From positions 108,312,400 to 108,376,399 of the forward strand of contig NC_082690.1 in the NCBI RefSeq assembly GCF_949987515.2: a stretch of DNA of 64,000 nucleotides, given 5' to 3'. The position numbers and the translations under genes were made by a program. Shown here piece by piece: positions 9,088 to 21,107 of the stretch. Numbering within the stretch: the first letter of the stretch is position 1; each line of letters opens with the position of its first letter. The notes below the pieces were generated by a model, which worked only from the letters and a program-made list of their open reading frames with translations, was not told where the DNA came from and made no database searches. The DNA comes from Delphinus delphis. Taxonomy: Eukaryota; Chordata; Mammalia; Artiodactyla; Delphinidae.

Positions 9088-9300
9088 GGGGCTTCCCTGG
9101 TGGCGCAGTGGTTGAGAGTCCGCCTGCCGATGCAGGGGACACGGGTTCGTGCCCCGGTCCGGGAAGATCCCACGTGCCGCGGAGCGGCTGGACCCGTGAG
9201 CCATGGCCGCTGAGCCTGCGCGTCCGGAGCCTGTGCTCCACAACGGGAGAAGCGCAACAGTGAGAGGCCCGCGTACCGCAAAAAAAAAAAAAAAAAAAGA
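9088..9300 (+). mobile_element. CHR-type SINE with poly(A) tail
   Basis: Same family as the element at 7821, over 90 percent alike by eye, ending in a long A run. Flanks share GAATGTTAG / GAACGTTAAAG, a weakened target duplication. Confidence 0.9.
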
Positions 9301-9307
9301 ACGTTAA

Positions 9308-9432
9308 AGAATTCCTTGGTGTCCAATGGTTAGGACTCGGCACTTTCACTGCTGAGGCCTGGGTTCAATCCCTGGTTTGGAAACTAAGATCCTGCAAGCC
9401 TTGCAGTGTGGCCCAAAAATAAAAAAAAAAAG
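9308..9432 (+). mobile_element. Short tRNA-derived SINE (CHR-2/Bov-tA-like)
   Basis: A different, shorter SINE family: the head CCTTGGTGTCCAATGGTTAGGACTC is followed by a B-box-like GGTTCAATCCC, 'actaagatcctgcaag' and an A-rich tail. It lies immediately after the preceding SINE. The family is shared by ruminants and cetaceans. Confidence 0.8.
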
Positions 9433-9559
9433 ATCCCTGATGACTGTGGCTTCCTTTCAGTACCTCTTGGGTTTGACCTGACTGGGACAGAGAGCCTGAG
9501 CCATTGGTCCGTTCCTCGTTCAGTTGGCTCTGCACGATGGTGGATTGCATTATTGTCCA

Positions 9560-9900
9560 AATATTTGCTGCCCTGCCCTGTGGGAGGATTCTACATCTCC
9601 TGCATGTTGATATCAGGCTTGGCCATGTGACTTGCTCTGGCCAATGAAATGTGATTTATGTGACATACGCCACGCCTGAGCAGAAGCCCTTACAGCCCTG
9701 GGTATGGGGCCACCTTTTTAATCTTTCCACTGAGGGACCAGCAGGGTCCTGATGGGGCTGCCCCTTCCACTGACTTGCAGTGGAACCCAGCCCCAGCCCA
9801 CCAGGATGGGACTGTCACAGAGAGAAATCCTCTGTAGTTGGTGTAAGCCACTGAGATTTTTGTTACACAGCATCCGGTAAACGAAGCTGACAGAGACAGC
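9560..9900. repeat. Probable old interspersed repeat (family uncertain)
   Basis: Contains phrases common to ancient mammalian LTR/MaLR-like repeats, such as 'ttggccatgtgacttgctctggccaatg' near 9620 (split motif) and 'gtaagccactgagattttt' near 9845. A repeat search is needed to name it. Confidence 0.45.
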
Positions 9901-10828
9901 TCCTTTGAAGATCCCAAGTCACTGCTTTAGGTTTCCAGGAATGACAGCAAGGACGGGGTGGCGGTGTCAAGTTGTCCTGGATGCTTGGACACGTGTCTGG
10001 AAAATTTGGAGCCTCCTCTCTGAGCACTGCCTTCAGTGTCCTACAGGTGCCAACTCGAGCCTGTCACATGTAAGGGCGGGAGGCCGGGTCTTTCAGCATG
10101 GCAGGGTCCCGTGTCCTCGCTGGTTGCCTTCTGTTCTGTGGTAGAGTTAGTATATGCTTTAAAAAGTGGCCAGTAGGTGAGGCAGGGAGCATCTGGGCAA
10201 AGGAGCTGCAGGTGGGATGGAAGAGCTTGGGGGCAGGATGGGAGTCCCTCTGCATGGCTAGCACAACAGTGACCCAGCTTCTGACTGCAACATGCTGGCC
10301 GCACGTTCATCCCCGCCACGGTGATCCACCATCCTGAGCTTTCCTGAGGCCACAGGACGGATCACAAGCTTCCACACGAACGAGACTCCACACGCCACTT
10401 CCGCCTCCCCTCCCCTGGTGCTGCACTGATCCATCTGCATTGTCCGGGGCCCAGGCTCTGGAGGCAAGGCTTACGTTCCCAGGTCTCAGTGTGCTGAACC
10501 ACTAAGGCATCGGTACCCACCGCAGGAGGCTGGCCGCTGCTGGTTCAGATGAGTGTTTCTGCAGGTCTTACTCTCAGTTGAAGAGAGTCGCCTCATCCCT
10601 GCCCGTACATGCCCCACCTGCAAAGGCTGGCGGATTCAGGGGGCAAAGCCCTGGCCCCTTGCCTTGAACAGGCAACTCTGAGAGACCATCCCAGCTCCGG
10701 GGCCCCCGAGGGATTGGCTGAGACCTTCCTCAGGTCTGCACCATAGCTCAGCTTCTCCGGTTCTTAACGCTGCTCTTTCACCCCACCAGCCAGGTGAGCC
10801 CAAGAGTGGTCCCCAGCGAAACTTCCTG
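9901..10828. other. Gene-free intergenic sequence
   Basis: Unique-looking sequence with no feature I can identify and no coding character. Confidence 0.4.
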
Positions 10829-11010
10829 CACACACACGCACAAACACACATATAAATACACACACACACATACACACACACACATGCACACACACAGACA
10901 TACACACGCACAGACACACAACACACACAGACACACACACGCACACACACACACACGCACAGACACACACACGCACAGACACACAACACACACAGACACA
11001 GACACACACG
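10829..11010. repeat. Interrupted (CA)n microsatellite
   Basis: About 180 bp of CA repeats with regular variants (CACACG, CAGACA, CATACA). All open frames here are low-complexity artefacts. Confidence 0.95.
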
Positions 11011-11504
11011 TCCAGTCACTCAACTAACTTTTTTATATGATGAAGGAGGAAAATTATCACGGTTTGGGAACAGGTCACAGTCTCAGAGCTTGCGCTGTGA
11101 GCTACAGCTGGGCATACTTAAGCAGCCCCGATCTCTTATTCTGGAATTTAACATCGGGATTATATAAGCCTTGAAGTGAGATTTTCAAGGGTAGTGGGGA
11201 TACAGAGTGTATCGCTGGCATATGTTCCCTAGACTAAGAAGGAGAAGTGGCCTGTGGTGGACTGAGTGGCATCGGGAAGAAATGCTTCGAACTTAGCCAC
11301 TGCCTGAGAGCCCTAGGGTGTGGGGCCCCCTTAGGGGCCAGCCCGCTTCTGGGTCGCATGGCTGTGTGTTCAGCATCCCCTTCGGCCCTGAAACTCGACC
11401 AGGGTTGTACTCCTCAATGCCAGGACCGTGAGGGCAGAGGACCACTGGCAACCAGCCCTTCTCTCCCAGTCACTGGCATGAGAACACCTGTGCCAGTGAT
11501 CTTG

Positions 11505-11830
11505 TGCCAAGTAGAAGCCATCCCAGTGCTTTGTGGTTTAAAACAACGGTTTTGTTTATGCCTATGATGTTATGAGTCAGGGACTTGGGAAGCGCTGGCA
11601 GGTGCTTTAGCTCTGTTTATGGGGAGTCAGCTAGGGTGCTTTGGTCGGGGTTTGGGGGTTGCCTTCCAAGATGGCTCGGCTCACTCCGTGCCTGGGAGAG
11701 TGGAGCTGGCCGCCAGCTGGGCCTCAGCTGCTTTTCCTGTGGCTTCTCCTCAGGCCTCCTTGGGCTTCCTCACAGCATGGCAGTGCTCCCGGAGCCCTGG
11801 TGAAAGCAGCAAGGTCTCTAACAGCCTGGC
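11505..11830. repeat. Probable old interspersed repeat (family uncertain)
   Basis: Phrases such as 'tgtggtttaaaacaac', 'gagtcagggacttggg', 'ccaagatggctc' and 'gggcttcctcacagcatgg' occur together in a dispersed ancient mammalian LTR-like repeat. I cannot name the family without a search. Confidence 0.5.
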
Positions 11831-12329
11831 CTGGGGAGTTGAGTAGAACCGCCTCTGCCCCATCTGACCAAGCAGACAAGTTTCCAAAGAGTTTGCAGCC
11901 CCCCGGCCATGGCACCTTTCCCGGCAGGGCTCAGTGCGTACCCAGAATTTTCTGGGGGGTTTGCTTCAGGACTCACAAAACGATTGTTACCCAAATTAAA
12001 AACAAAACTGTTTTCCTTTAGCAGGGATTTTTAGTAATAAACAGAAAAAAGGTCACGGAGCATTTCCTGTGTTTGAACTGACCAAATGGTGGGAGCGGCT
12101 TCTTACTTAGACATCAGAGTTGGATCCAGGCGAGAAGCAGAGTCGGGGGCACGTGCCCATGACAGCACGGATCCCACCCCCGCCCCCCGACCCAAGGCCA
12201 CTGAAACGGTGACATGACAACACCTGATAAGGGCATTTGCTAGCAACCCTTCCTGCCTTCTTTCATTGTATGTGTGTATACTTTATACAGATATAAAATA
12301 CATAATAGTAATAGTATCGCTTGTATCTC

Positions 12330-12540
12330 CTTTAAAAAAATTCTTTCCGGGGAACTTGGAACTTGTAAACATACACAAAGTTAATAAAAGATTACCGTGA
12401 GCTCTGCGCGCTCACCAGTCAGAGTCAGCAATCGTTACCATTTCTCGAAACTTGTCAGTTGGTCTCCCTCCCCCACCTCTTAATTTTTTGTGATTGCTGT
12501 TTGTTTTGAAGCAGATCCCAGACCCCGAATCCTCCCACGG
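12330..12540. repeat. Probable old L1-derived fragment
   Basis: 'ttgtaaacatacacaaag', 'caatcgttaccattt' and 'tttgaagcagatcccaga' in this order resemble a dispersed L1-associated segment. Strongly diverged. Confidence 0.4.
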
Positions 12541-13256
12541 GGTAAATCTGTCTTTGCCACTGGAACGGGCGTCGGTCTGGGAGTGCAGCGTGGACCCACG
12601 GGGCCGAGGCAGCTGTGGTCCGGGCCCGCCATCAGGGCAGCGCCCAGCAGTTTGTCCCGGAAAGCATTCCTTTCCCTTGTTCTAGAAGATCGCTGCTGGC
12701 TTCCAGGGAAGGCCCTGGGCTTTGTTTGAAAACAGCACAAAAACCTTGCTGACCTCACGCCAGTGCCATGCCAGAGACCCTGCAAAGGGGACCAGTCCGT
12801 GATGTCCTGATTCCAGACAGCCATCGCTACCCAGAGGACCTCCCTTTGCAGCCTGTCCCACTGGGTGGACGGTCCCTGCCTGGACAGGACATCCCACGTT
12901 TGCCCTTGAGTCCTGGCTGCTGCTTTTCTGAGCCTCTTTTGAGTCATTTTTGGTGATTGAAGTAGTAATAATCCTAATAAAATAATAGTAATAAAATGGA
13001 GCTGTCACACACGCAAACCTCCCTGGGAGGAGCCTAGCTGGGGTTTGAGACAAAGGCAAGGGTCTATCTCCTCTGCTTTCTTGTGCAAACCTCCCTCCGC
13101 CCTTGCCCTCCTGTGCAGGGAGATCCCTGTGTGGTCTGTTATACCCCAAAGGGGCAGGGACTGGGTCTCAGGTCCCAGGACCCAGTTCCCAGCCTGCGCT
13201 GAAGATACTTCCACTGGTTCTGATGGTGCTTTAAGCTCAGAGTCATGTGCCTGATC

Positions 13257-13257
<1 letters not shown>

Positions 13258-13293
<36 letters not shown>

Positions 13294-13410
13294 AGGGAGG
13301 GAGGAAGGGAGGAAGGAAGGAAGGAAGGGAGGGAGGGAGGGAGGGAGGAAGGAAGGAAGGAAGGATGGGAGGGAGGGAGGGAGGGAGGGAGGGGAGGGAG
13401 GGAAGAAAGA
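13258..13410. repeat. (GA)n / (GGAA)n / (GGGA)n purine microsatellite
   Basis: About 150 bp of pure purine on the + strand, moving from GA to GGAA to GGGA units. It could form triplex (H-DNA) structures. Open frames across it are artefacts. Confidence 0.95.
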
Positions 13411-15233
13411 CATACTGTTTGAATCCTGTCAAACGACTCCCCTTTGTTGATTCTAGTTTTGTTTTTCTTTTTGGTGGCTCATTTCAGGGGCTTCGGTTTT
13501 CAGCTTTCCGTTTCACTTGTGCCGCTTTGGGGGTGCACAGAGCCAGGCTTAGGGAGCGCACCAGCCCCTCTGCTCTGATGGGCTCCTGCACCTCCCACGG
13601 CCTCCGTCCGGAGGACACAGACTCCTTCTGCCCTGGGTGCTGGAGGCCCCCAGCCCCCTGTGTCCCTCACACCCCCTACCCAGCTCACGCCATCAAGGCG
13701 GAGAATGAACGAAACCAGCCTGCCCAGAGAATGCAGAGCACAGGCCCCAGGGAAGCAGATCGCTGGATTTCCACAGGGAGACTTGGAAAGGAGGAGCCGT
13801 CCTCGGATACTCAGCTGAGGCTGGACGGGGCTGCCCCCTTGGAGGCCGGGGGAAGGAGGTGGGGAAGGTGGAACGAAGAGTGGCATCTGGGCGGGGCACC
13901 AAGGGGGAGACACAGCCACGCAGCCTGGCTGGTAGAAGTCACTCGAGGTCAGAAATGCCCCAGCAGGAAATGAGATGCAGCTTGTAAAGGACATCAAAGG
14001 AAGTGGAAGAACATTCTTCTAATATGTCAGGGAGAAGAGAGGGAGCGGGGAAAATCCTGGCCCTTTATTAGGGGAGGGGAGGGGGGAGATGAGATGGAGC
14101 TCGATAATTAAAATCAAGATAATGAAAATCAAAAGAGCTGGAGAACTGGGGGTGGGGGTGAGCATCTTCCTGCAGCCAGGAGACCCAAGGAGCAGGCTCC
14201 GGGCCCTGCTGACGCAGCCCTCTGCCCGGCACCCCCAGACCAGTGTTTAGAGGCCTGGCCATCTCAGCCGGCTCCTGCAGGCCTGGGGTGCCGCGTCCCT
14301 CGGGGTGCACACGGCAGGCCACCAGCACAGGGCTGGCATTGCCAAAGACCTGGCTGCTGAATGCACTCCTTTTCCTGGAAGAAAACCCCAGCTGAACCTG
14401 TGTGCCAACACTTGAATGCCTAGACCGTTGCGGAGCCCAAGTCCAGCCCCCTCCGTGGAGAGAGAGGCAGGGTGTCCATCCAACCGAGGAGCTGCTGCCA
14501 TAGAGGGGAGGGCAGGCCTCACACCCTGCCCGCAGCCAGGGGCCACATCCTCCCTCGACTCAGGTCAAGGGCCCTCTCCAGTGCCCACCTCCAGTGCCCA
14601 CCTGAGGCTGGCTGTTTGGAGCAGGGCCCTGTTCCCTGACTCTGTAGGCTGCGCCCCAAGATGAGCCCGCCCTGCTGCATCTGGGGGCACCCAAGGAGGC
14701 ATTATAGCCCCTGTAGGAGCACCACTTCCTGGTGGTCAAGATGGCCCAACCTGGCCATCACTTCCACCCTCCAAGGAGGGAGATTTTAAAAATCTGGGGA
14801 AATACACAGCTGCATCAGACACATGGAGGAATTAGTGGCCAACCCCCCACCCTAGGCCGCAGGCCTGATCGGCGTGGGCACTGGAAAGCACCTGTCCCAT
14901 CTCCCCCCACCCCCTGTGCCTCCGGGGTGACCACGGAGGTGACCATGGCTGCGGTTATGGGGAAGTTGATGCCAGACACACGTAAGTGTCCAGGAGCTGA
15001 AAGTTGTGCCCTCCTGAGAGCGTGGCCCTTCCAGCTGGAGGACTCAGTCCAGCCTCTGAAAGGGGAAGACTCCCAGAACCCCCGCAGGGCTGGGTGCGCC
15101 CGGGACAGACAGGGTACTGGCCCCCTCTTTTAGGGGCTGGCAGGTCCCTAACTGGGCTAGGCCTTAGTTTAGCGAGATGGGATGGAGCCTGGTATGCCTG
15201 GAGGTCAGGGGCGGGGTTGTTTATCCCAGGCCC
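13411..15233. other. Gene-free intergenic sequence
   Basis: Mostly GC-rich unique DNA. A small AT-rich island at 14100-14145 is the only visible contrast. No coding evidence. Confidence 0.4.
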
Positions 15234-15345
15234 CGGGGGAGGGGAGGAGAGGGGAGGGGGGAGGGAGGGTCGGGGAGGGGGGAGGGGCGCGGAAGGGGGG
15301 AGGGGAGGGGAGCGGAGGGGAGGTGGGGCGGGAGCGGTGGGGAGC
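15234..15345 (+). repeat. (GGGGA)n-like purine/G-run tract at the edge of a CpG island
   Basis: Runs of 3-6 G separated by single A or short purine spacers over about 110 bp. It is a potential G-quadruplex or triplex tract bordering the CpG island that starts about 100 bp to the right. Confidence 0.85.
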
Positions 15346-15449
15346 CTGGTCCTCCGGTGTTAGGGAGCTTTCCCGGGCTCCCAACACTATAGACAGCAGC
15401 AACAGTAACAACTGGGGTTCAAAAGTTCAAGAATTTGGTTCAGAGGCAG

Positions 15450-16250
15450 CCCGAGTGAGCACCCTAAGCCCGGGCGGGTGCGTGGGTGCGTGGGCACCCG
15501 GCAGGAAGGACCGTACTGGCTACCCGAGGGGACAGCGGCCCTGGGCGCAGGCCTCTCCGGAGGGGAGGCCGCGGTGGGTCCCCGCGGGAGCTGCGCGGGG
15601 CCGGAGGGAGCCCGCGGCGTTGCCCCGCGGCCGCGTGTGCGGCGTTGGCGGGCGGGAGGCTCCCTCTCGGGGCCGCGGCCGCGCTGGGCTCGCCGGTCCG
15701 CGGGGAGGGGCGGGAAGGCAGCTGGACGCGGCGGCGATTTATGGGCCTTTCAGGCGAGCAGGTGCCTCTTCGGGCCGCCCATTGTCTCGCCGGCCTCACA
15801 ATGGGGCTGCTGCAGCCGCAGTGCCGGCCCCCGCCGCGGCCCGCGGCCTGCACGGGCGCGAGGGCCCCGGGGCGGCGCGGGCCGTCCGTCCGTCGTGCTT
15901 TGGTCGTCAGTGCGTCCGTCCGCGCGTCCTCCGCGCTCCAGGCGGCGGGGAGCCGGCCCGGCGCTCCCGGCGTCTGTCCCGGCGCATGACCCGCGCGCCC
16001 GGCCCGAGGGCACCCCGCGCCCTGACGTGCGCCCCCGGCCGTGGCGCCCGCTCCTCACGCGCCGTCGGGCACCCGGCTCCGCCCGGCTGGCACGGCCCGC
16101 GCCGCCGCGTCCCGGGCGCACACACAGGGGCCCATTCTTCCCGGCTCCGCGCAACCATATGGCAAATCCGCGTCGACACAGCAGCCCCCGCTCATTCAGG
16201 CGCAGAATGTCCCGCAACGGGGAACAATCCCAACTCTGTTCGCGTCTATT
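15450..16250. promoter_or_regulatory. Intergenic CpG island, at the expected position of KCNQ1DN
   Basis: High CpG density begins at about 15450 and grades after 16220 into AT-rich, non-repetitive sequence. No open frame shows a known domain. The longest, 371 codons on the + strand, is what GC-rich DNA gives by chance. In human, KCNQ1DN (transcribed in the same direction as KCNQ1, so - here) lies about 11-13 kb beyond the CDKN1C 3' end, which agrees with this position once the somewhat shorter interval here is allowed for. The island could be its promoter or an enhancer. No exon structure for KCNQ1DN is claimed. Confidence 0.5.
15778..15805. promoter_or_regulatory. Inverted SOX-like motif pair
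   Basis: CCCATTGT (15778-15785) and its exact reverse complement ACAATGGG (15798-15805) flank a 12-bp GC-rich spacer inside the CpG island. ATTGT/ACAAT is the SOX core. Binding is not shown by sequence. Confidence 0.45.
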
Positions 16251-17440
16251 ATGGATGCGAACGGGCGAGAAAAAAATCATTTAACTCCAGGAGATAGCCA
16301 GCTAATTACCAACCATATGTGAGCCCGATTCAAAGCGATGCCGAGGAGTTCATTCTGAATCGGGGCGACTTTATTAGGTATAGAAGACAGATGTCCCGAC
16401 AGCACACGCATCACAGAAAATCGTGTCGGGGAGTTCTTGAAATGTCCGGGAGAGCTCTTTAAATATTAAAGACCCAGCCCTGCTGATGGGCTGGGCTGGG
16501 GTCCTCTGGGAGACCCGGGCCGGGAGCAGGACTTAGCAACAGAGACTGTGGCAGACGCCGGCCCTGCTGTCCAAGGGAGGGGTGCCCTCTCCTCCCCCTC
16601 CCCGCGGTGCTCAGACGCCTTCCTCTTAGGTGCTCTGGGCCCCCACCCCCGACCCCGGGGAAGGTGCGGAGGGAACCCCGTGGGCCCTGATGGCCCAGGG
16701 GATGGCTCTGCTGGGGTACCGAGTCCCCCAGGGAAGGAGCTGGGGTACCTTGCCCCCAGGGAAGGAGCGGGAAGGAAGGTAGGGTTGGGGGAGGGGGTGT
16801 CTGATTCCACTGGCCCAGCCAGAGCCCGGGTGGGCTGAGCACACAGTAGGTCTTCCACTGGAATTTATAGTGAATGAGTGAATGAACGAACGAGCCAGTG
16901 GCAGCCAACCCGACTAAGAAAATCCCTTGTGGGGTGGGTGAGAGTAGGGGACAATAAGGAAGGAAAACACTCCTGATTTCTTAACCAAGAAAATAGCCTC
17001 TGGCCATGCGCCCCATTCTTTGAGGAAGGAAAAAGAGAAAGCTCGTTAGACAGAGAGAAAAAATCTTTCTCTGTTTTCCATGCAATGTAATTACGTTCCA
17101 GCTTTTTCTCCTTGTTATTCTTTTAAGCCAAATGTCTGAATAAAAGGATTATTCCCCCGCCCCCCCCCCAGGGCTGTGGGCGCCTCTGCTGGCTAGATTA
17201 ACTGCTGCTCATGGCTTCCGCGTCTTCTATGAAAATAAGTGAGGTCAGCTGCCATTCGATTGTCACAGCATATATATTTGAAAATTTAAATATTTGAATC
17301 AAAGGAAAAAGGAGGATTTGCATTCTGCCCAATGCGACAAGCGCGTTCCGTGAACACTGCACAAGGGAGACGTTTCAATCGGAATGAATTGTCTCCTCGG
17401 AGGAGGATTCTGTATAAAGGCAGTCAGTGCTTTCTCTTTT
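16140..17440. promoter_or_regulatory. AT-rich candidate regulatory region flanking the CpG island
   Basis: Two identical CATATG E-boxes (16156-16161 and 16314-16319) flank a block of low-repeat sequence with GATA-like and homeodomain-like cores. A second AT-rich block at 17040-17340 contains 'ATGTAATTACG' and 'GATTTGCAT'-type octamer-like sequence near 17317. Between them (16480-16900) the sequence is GC-rich and unremarkable. The region looks like conserved non-coding DNA, but conservation has not been measured. Confidence 0.35.
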
Positions 17441-18161
17441 GTTTCTTCTGCTTTTGTTTTGTGTTGTGTTTTTCTTTCCTCTTACCCGCTCCATCCAGGA
17501 GGGTGTTTTCTGAAACCTGGTGACTGACTTTGGTTTCAAGGACATAAAGAAACGTGGAAAAACTCCCAAGAAACGCTCACATCGGAGGCCCCTCTGGCAC
17601 AAAAGCAAAATTTAATTGAACATGTGCGGGTGGAAAAATAGATATTGGGGACTCCCAATGCCACCAGAATGGGCCAATCAGCTGACTCCAGCTGGACTGG
17701 AGGAGGCTGTTAATGAAGGCCCGGTGGGCAGGAGGGAGGCCCAGCAGTGCCCGCAGCCCCCAGCCTGGGCTTGGCCCTCCAGGCAGGCCCCGATTCTCCA
17801 GGGCACCAAACCTCCCCAGCCGCCCAAGTCAGCCGGATCCAAGCGCGCACTCTCCCCAGTTAGCGTTAGGGGCCCACAGCTGTGGGCTTCGCGCGTGGCT
17901 TTTTAATCTTGGCCTTGGAAAATGGCATTCTGGGGCCTCCCCACTTTCACAATGAGTCCCTGGGTGTCAGGACACTGCTTCTAAAGGAAGCCGGCTGTAG
18001 GGAGCTTGATGCACTGAATTAGAAAAGGTCTCAAAGCTGGCATGGGTGGGGGTTTCTGTTGGTCTGGAGGTCTGGGCCATGGCATCTCTGCCCACCCTGG
18101 CTGCATGGGTCTGGACAGGTGTCTTCCCCTCTGTCGAGTTTTGGAGGGGCGGATGCTGGGG

Positions 18162-18515
18162 GTATTAGTCTCCTAGGGCCTTCTGTAACAAAGTCCCACA
18201 GACATTCATTGTCTCCAGTCGTGGAGGCTGGAAGTCCAAGATCAAGGTGTCGGTAGGGTTGGTTTCTCTGAGGCCTCTCTCCTTGGTGTGTAGACGGCCA
18301 TCTTCCCCCTGTGTCCTCACATGGCCGTCCCTCTGTGTGTGTCTGTGTCCTGATCTCCTCTTCTTATAAGGACACCCGTCATATGGGATTAGGGCCCCAC
18401 CCTGGTGACCTCATTTGAACTTAATGACCTCTTGCAAAGCCCCCTCTCCAAATAAGGTTGCATCCTGAGATACTAGGGGTTAGGATTCGACACGGCACAA
18501 CTCAGCCCATAATTC
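18162..18515 (-). mobile_element. MLT1-type LTR (ERVL-MaLR), antisense
   Basis: Read on the - strand, this matches the ancient MaLR LTR landmarks: 'aggatgcaaccttatttgg', 'aatgaggtcacc...gggccctaatcc', 'ggtgtccttataagaagag', 'cacagggggaagatggcc', then the 'ggcctcagagaaaccaacc' and 'aacaaagtcccacagac'-type end. It is a solo LTR remnant with no internal retroviral coding sequence. Confidence 0.75.
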
Positions 18516-21107
18516 TGAGCTTCCAGTTTGGGCCTCTTGCCCTGGGGTCTGAGATGACCAAAGGTGAGCTGCCCTGTTCGGGCCTCCAGCAGGCTGGGTC
18601 ATCGTGAGGGTGGGCGCTGGGCTGTGGCGCCTGCTCCTGAGGCTGGGGGATGGGCTTGGTGACTGAGGTTCATGACTAATGCAGGCTCTAGGGCCTCACA
18701 CACCTTTCAGAGAAGTCTCGAGGGGCATCTGGAGACCCCCATCCTTCCAGGCCCAACCCCCCTCCCTTCTGGACTGAATATTCAGAGTCCAGAAAGGGAG
18801 GCCATCTCATGCCCAGCTCCTTTAGAACCCGGCCCTGGTCCAGAGGTGCAGGGAGAATGGGCCAGCAGGGCCACCTCGAGGGCCTGAGTCCCCTGCCTGG
18901 GCCTCTGGGTGGCCACTCTGCCAGGCCCCTTGCCCCGTGGAATCAGTGCTTCTTGTTTCTGTCTCTTGCACCTGACTCTGGTTTTCCTTTTCCTTTTTTC
19001 TCCTATCACACTGCTGCTTTTTCTTCTCTTTCCCAATGTCCCCCCTCCCCCCAATTCCTAAATCCAAATGAAAGCCCAGTAGGGGCTGAAATGTGAGATA
19101 TACGCCACCTTCTGCAGGATGACCTGGGGCCGGATCCCGACATCCATTCTCGCTCCCCCCCCACCCCCAATCCGTTCCGCCCTGTTGCTGTGTGACCCGT
19201 GCAGGTTTTCTGACCTCTCTGAGCTTTTGCAGGCCTGTTTCATGGCAAGCAAAATGCTGACCTGTCTCGTGGGCAGAGTGAGAAGGAGCTAATGAAAATG
19301 GTAGAAAAACACTCCAGGCATTTAAAAAATGTCACGTAATTGCAAAATAATAATGATAACAACAGTATACTTTGGAATTTTCTGGAACTGAGAGCAGGCC
19401 CAAGTGGAATTTGGCACGGAGGGGGCCTGCCCTGGCCTCTGTCCAAGGGGGTTTAGTTACTGAGGCGTCCCCAGGAATCCGTTCTGAGGCGGCCCTTCTT
19501 GTAAGGAGGTCCTGCCATGGACCCCTGCTCCCCCACCGGCCCAGGGCCAGCTCGTGGATTTGCCGCCACAAGGTTTAGGTCACATGGTTGGCAAACCAGT
19601 GGTGCTTTTTTTTTTTTTTTTAATTCTCAAAATGAAAATAGCCTTATATTTCCCTCAATTGTAGAAGTGTTATACACTCACGGTAAAAAAAAAAAATGCA
19701 AACAATACAGAAATGTATCAAAAAGAAAGTAAAATTCCCCGAGAGACATTCTCCTACCCAAAGAACACCAGAGATGGTAGCTTGGGGTTCTATGCAATTT
19801 CGGGACCCACATTACCTTTTAGGTTCAAAGTGCACATTTTAGTACCTACTTTAAAGCGGTAAATACGTATACACACATGTTTACACATATATTGTCTTAA
19901 TTTCAAAATATGTAACCATGATGAGAGGTTTAAGACCCATAATATGAGTGTGGTAAACAAAATCACAGACACACGGTTTGGAAGAAAGATTTCAGTACAA
20001 GCAGCAGCTGGTGACTGTAGCAAAAACCGGAAGATGGCTTGCACCTTAGCAAATGTGTTAGCAAAAGGCCAGACTCTCCCCAGGTTACAGGTTTGGGGGG
20101 ACGTCATTATTGAAAAGTGGCAACACAAACAGAAGGAAAGCACAGACGCTCTCTAAAGAGACCGCTCACCAGTGCAGACGCGGCCACCGGACCTGAGGTC
20201 CAGGGCGGCCGGCGAGGCCCGGGCAAGGCTGCCGTCCCAGGACGCCTTGCAGGGGTGGAGGAGTGCGCTCCACTGACAAGCCTCCAGCACCATCCCCGGG
20301 GGAAGATGGAAGCCTTTGGTTAACGAAGTGATTGCAGGGGGTCGGGACCAAGCCATGTTTGTCTCAAATGGGTGTACAAATCTCGTTTGAACTGTTTCCT
20401 GGAAAGAAATGAAAGGGGAGGCCTGAGGGGGGCACCTGTTAATTCCACATTGATAGGAAATGGTTCCCATCCCGTGACCATGGAAACTTCCATGGTGCAT
20501 CCTGGTTGGGCATTTCTCACGAGCCACCCCCTGCCCACAGCCTGTCACTGTGTTGGCACAGATCCTGGGCTGGCAGGTCGGGCATCAGGGGTCGGCTGAG
20601 CCCTCTGGCCCAGGCCTGTCAGCTGGAGCCCCCGTGATGTCCCCCACTGAGTCCACTGAGCCAGGTTCTGTGCCGGGTGCTGGGCACTCCCGGGTGAAGG
20701 TGGCCGAGGGCGTGCCTGGGGACTGTCCTGGAAGCCCGGAGGGATCTGGGAGCAGGTGAAGGTGAGGGTGGCCGGCAGGGAGGGCACTCCAGGCAGAGGG
20801 ATCAGCAACCAGGAGCCGTCACTGGGCTGGTGGCCGCTGGACCAGTTCACCATGCTGGCTGACCTTGGACCTGGCTCATGGATTATCCAATATTGTGGCG
20901 TGTCAGCCATTTGCCCGGGCAGACCACAAAAATACAACAGAAAGTCTGAGGAACACACAGGTCCCTTTCCTTTCTAACGGTCCCTGTGGCCTGAGTTACA
21001 TGTCAGGAGTATTTGCTGGCCCATAACATGGCCCTCTCCCTGTTTCATAGCTGGTGATAGAGCGAGTCCATCACCCAGCAAAGCATAGTGTTTGTAAGTT
21101 CGTGGTT
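18516..21107. other. Gene-free intergenic sequence with an AT-rich, repeat-like stretch
   Basis: A segment at 19600-19900 with poly(T), poly(A) and 'aatacagaaatgtatcaaaaag' resembles a diverged L1-associated repeat. The block at 20020-20500 is non-repetitive and may be conserved non-coding DNA. No coding evidence. Confidence 0.35.

Noticed and set aside
10829..11010. Cys/Val-rich or His/Thr-rich small proteins
   Set aside because: They are translations of a CA/GT microsatellite.
15182..16297. A 371-codon + strand open frame in the CpG island
   Set aside because: Arg/Gly/Pro-rich with no recognisable domain. Long stop-free frames are expected at this GC content.
18162..18515. Intact endogenous retrovirus
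   Set aside because: Only an old solo MaLR LTR is present, with no gag, pol or env sequence nearby. The same holds for 57419-57893.
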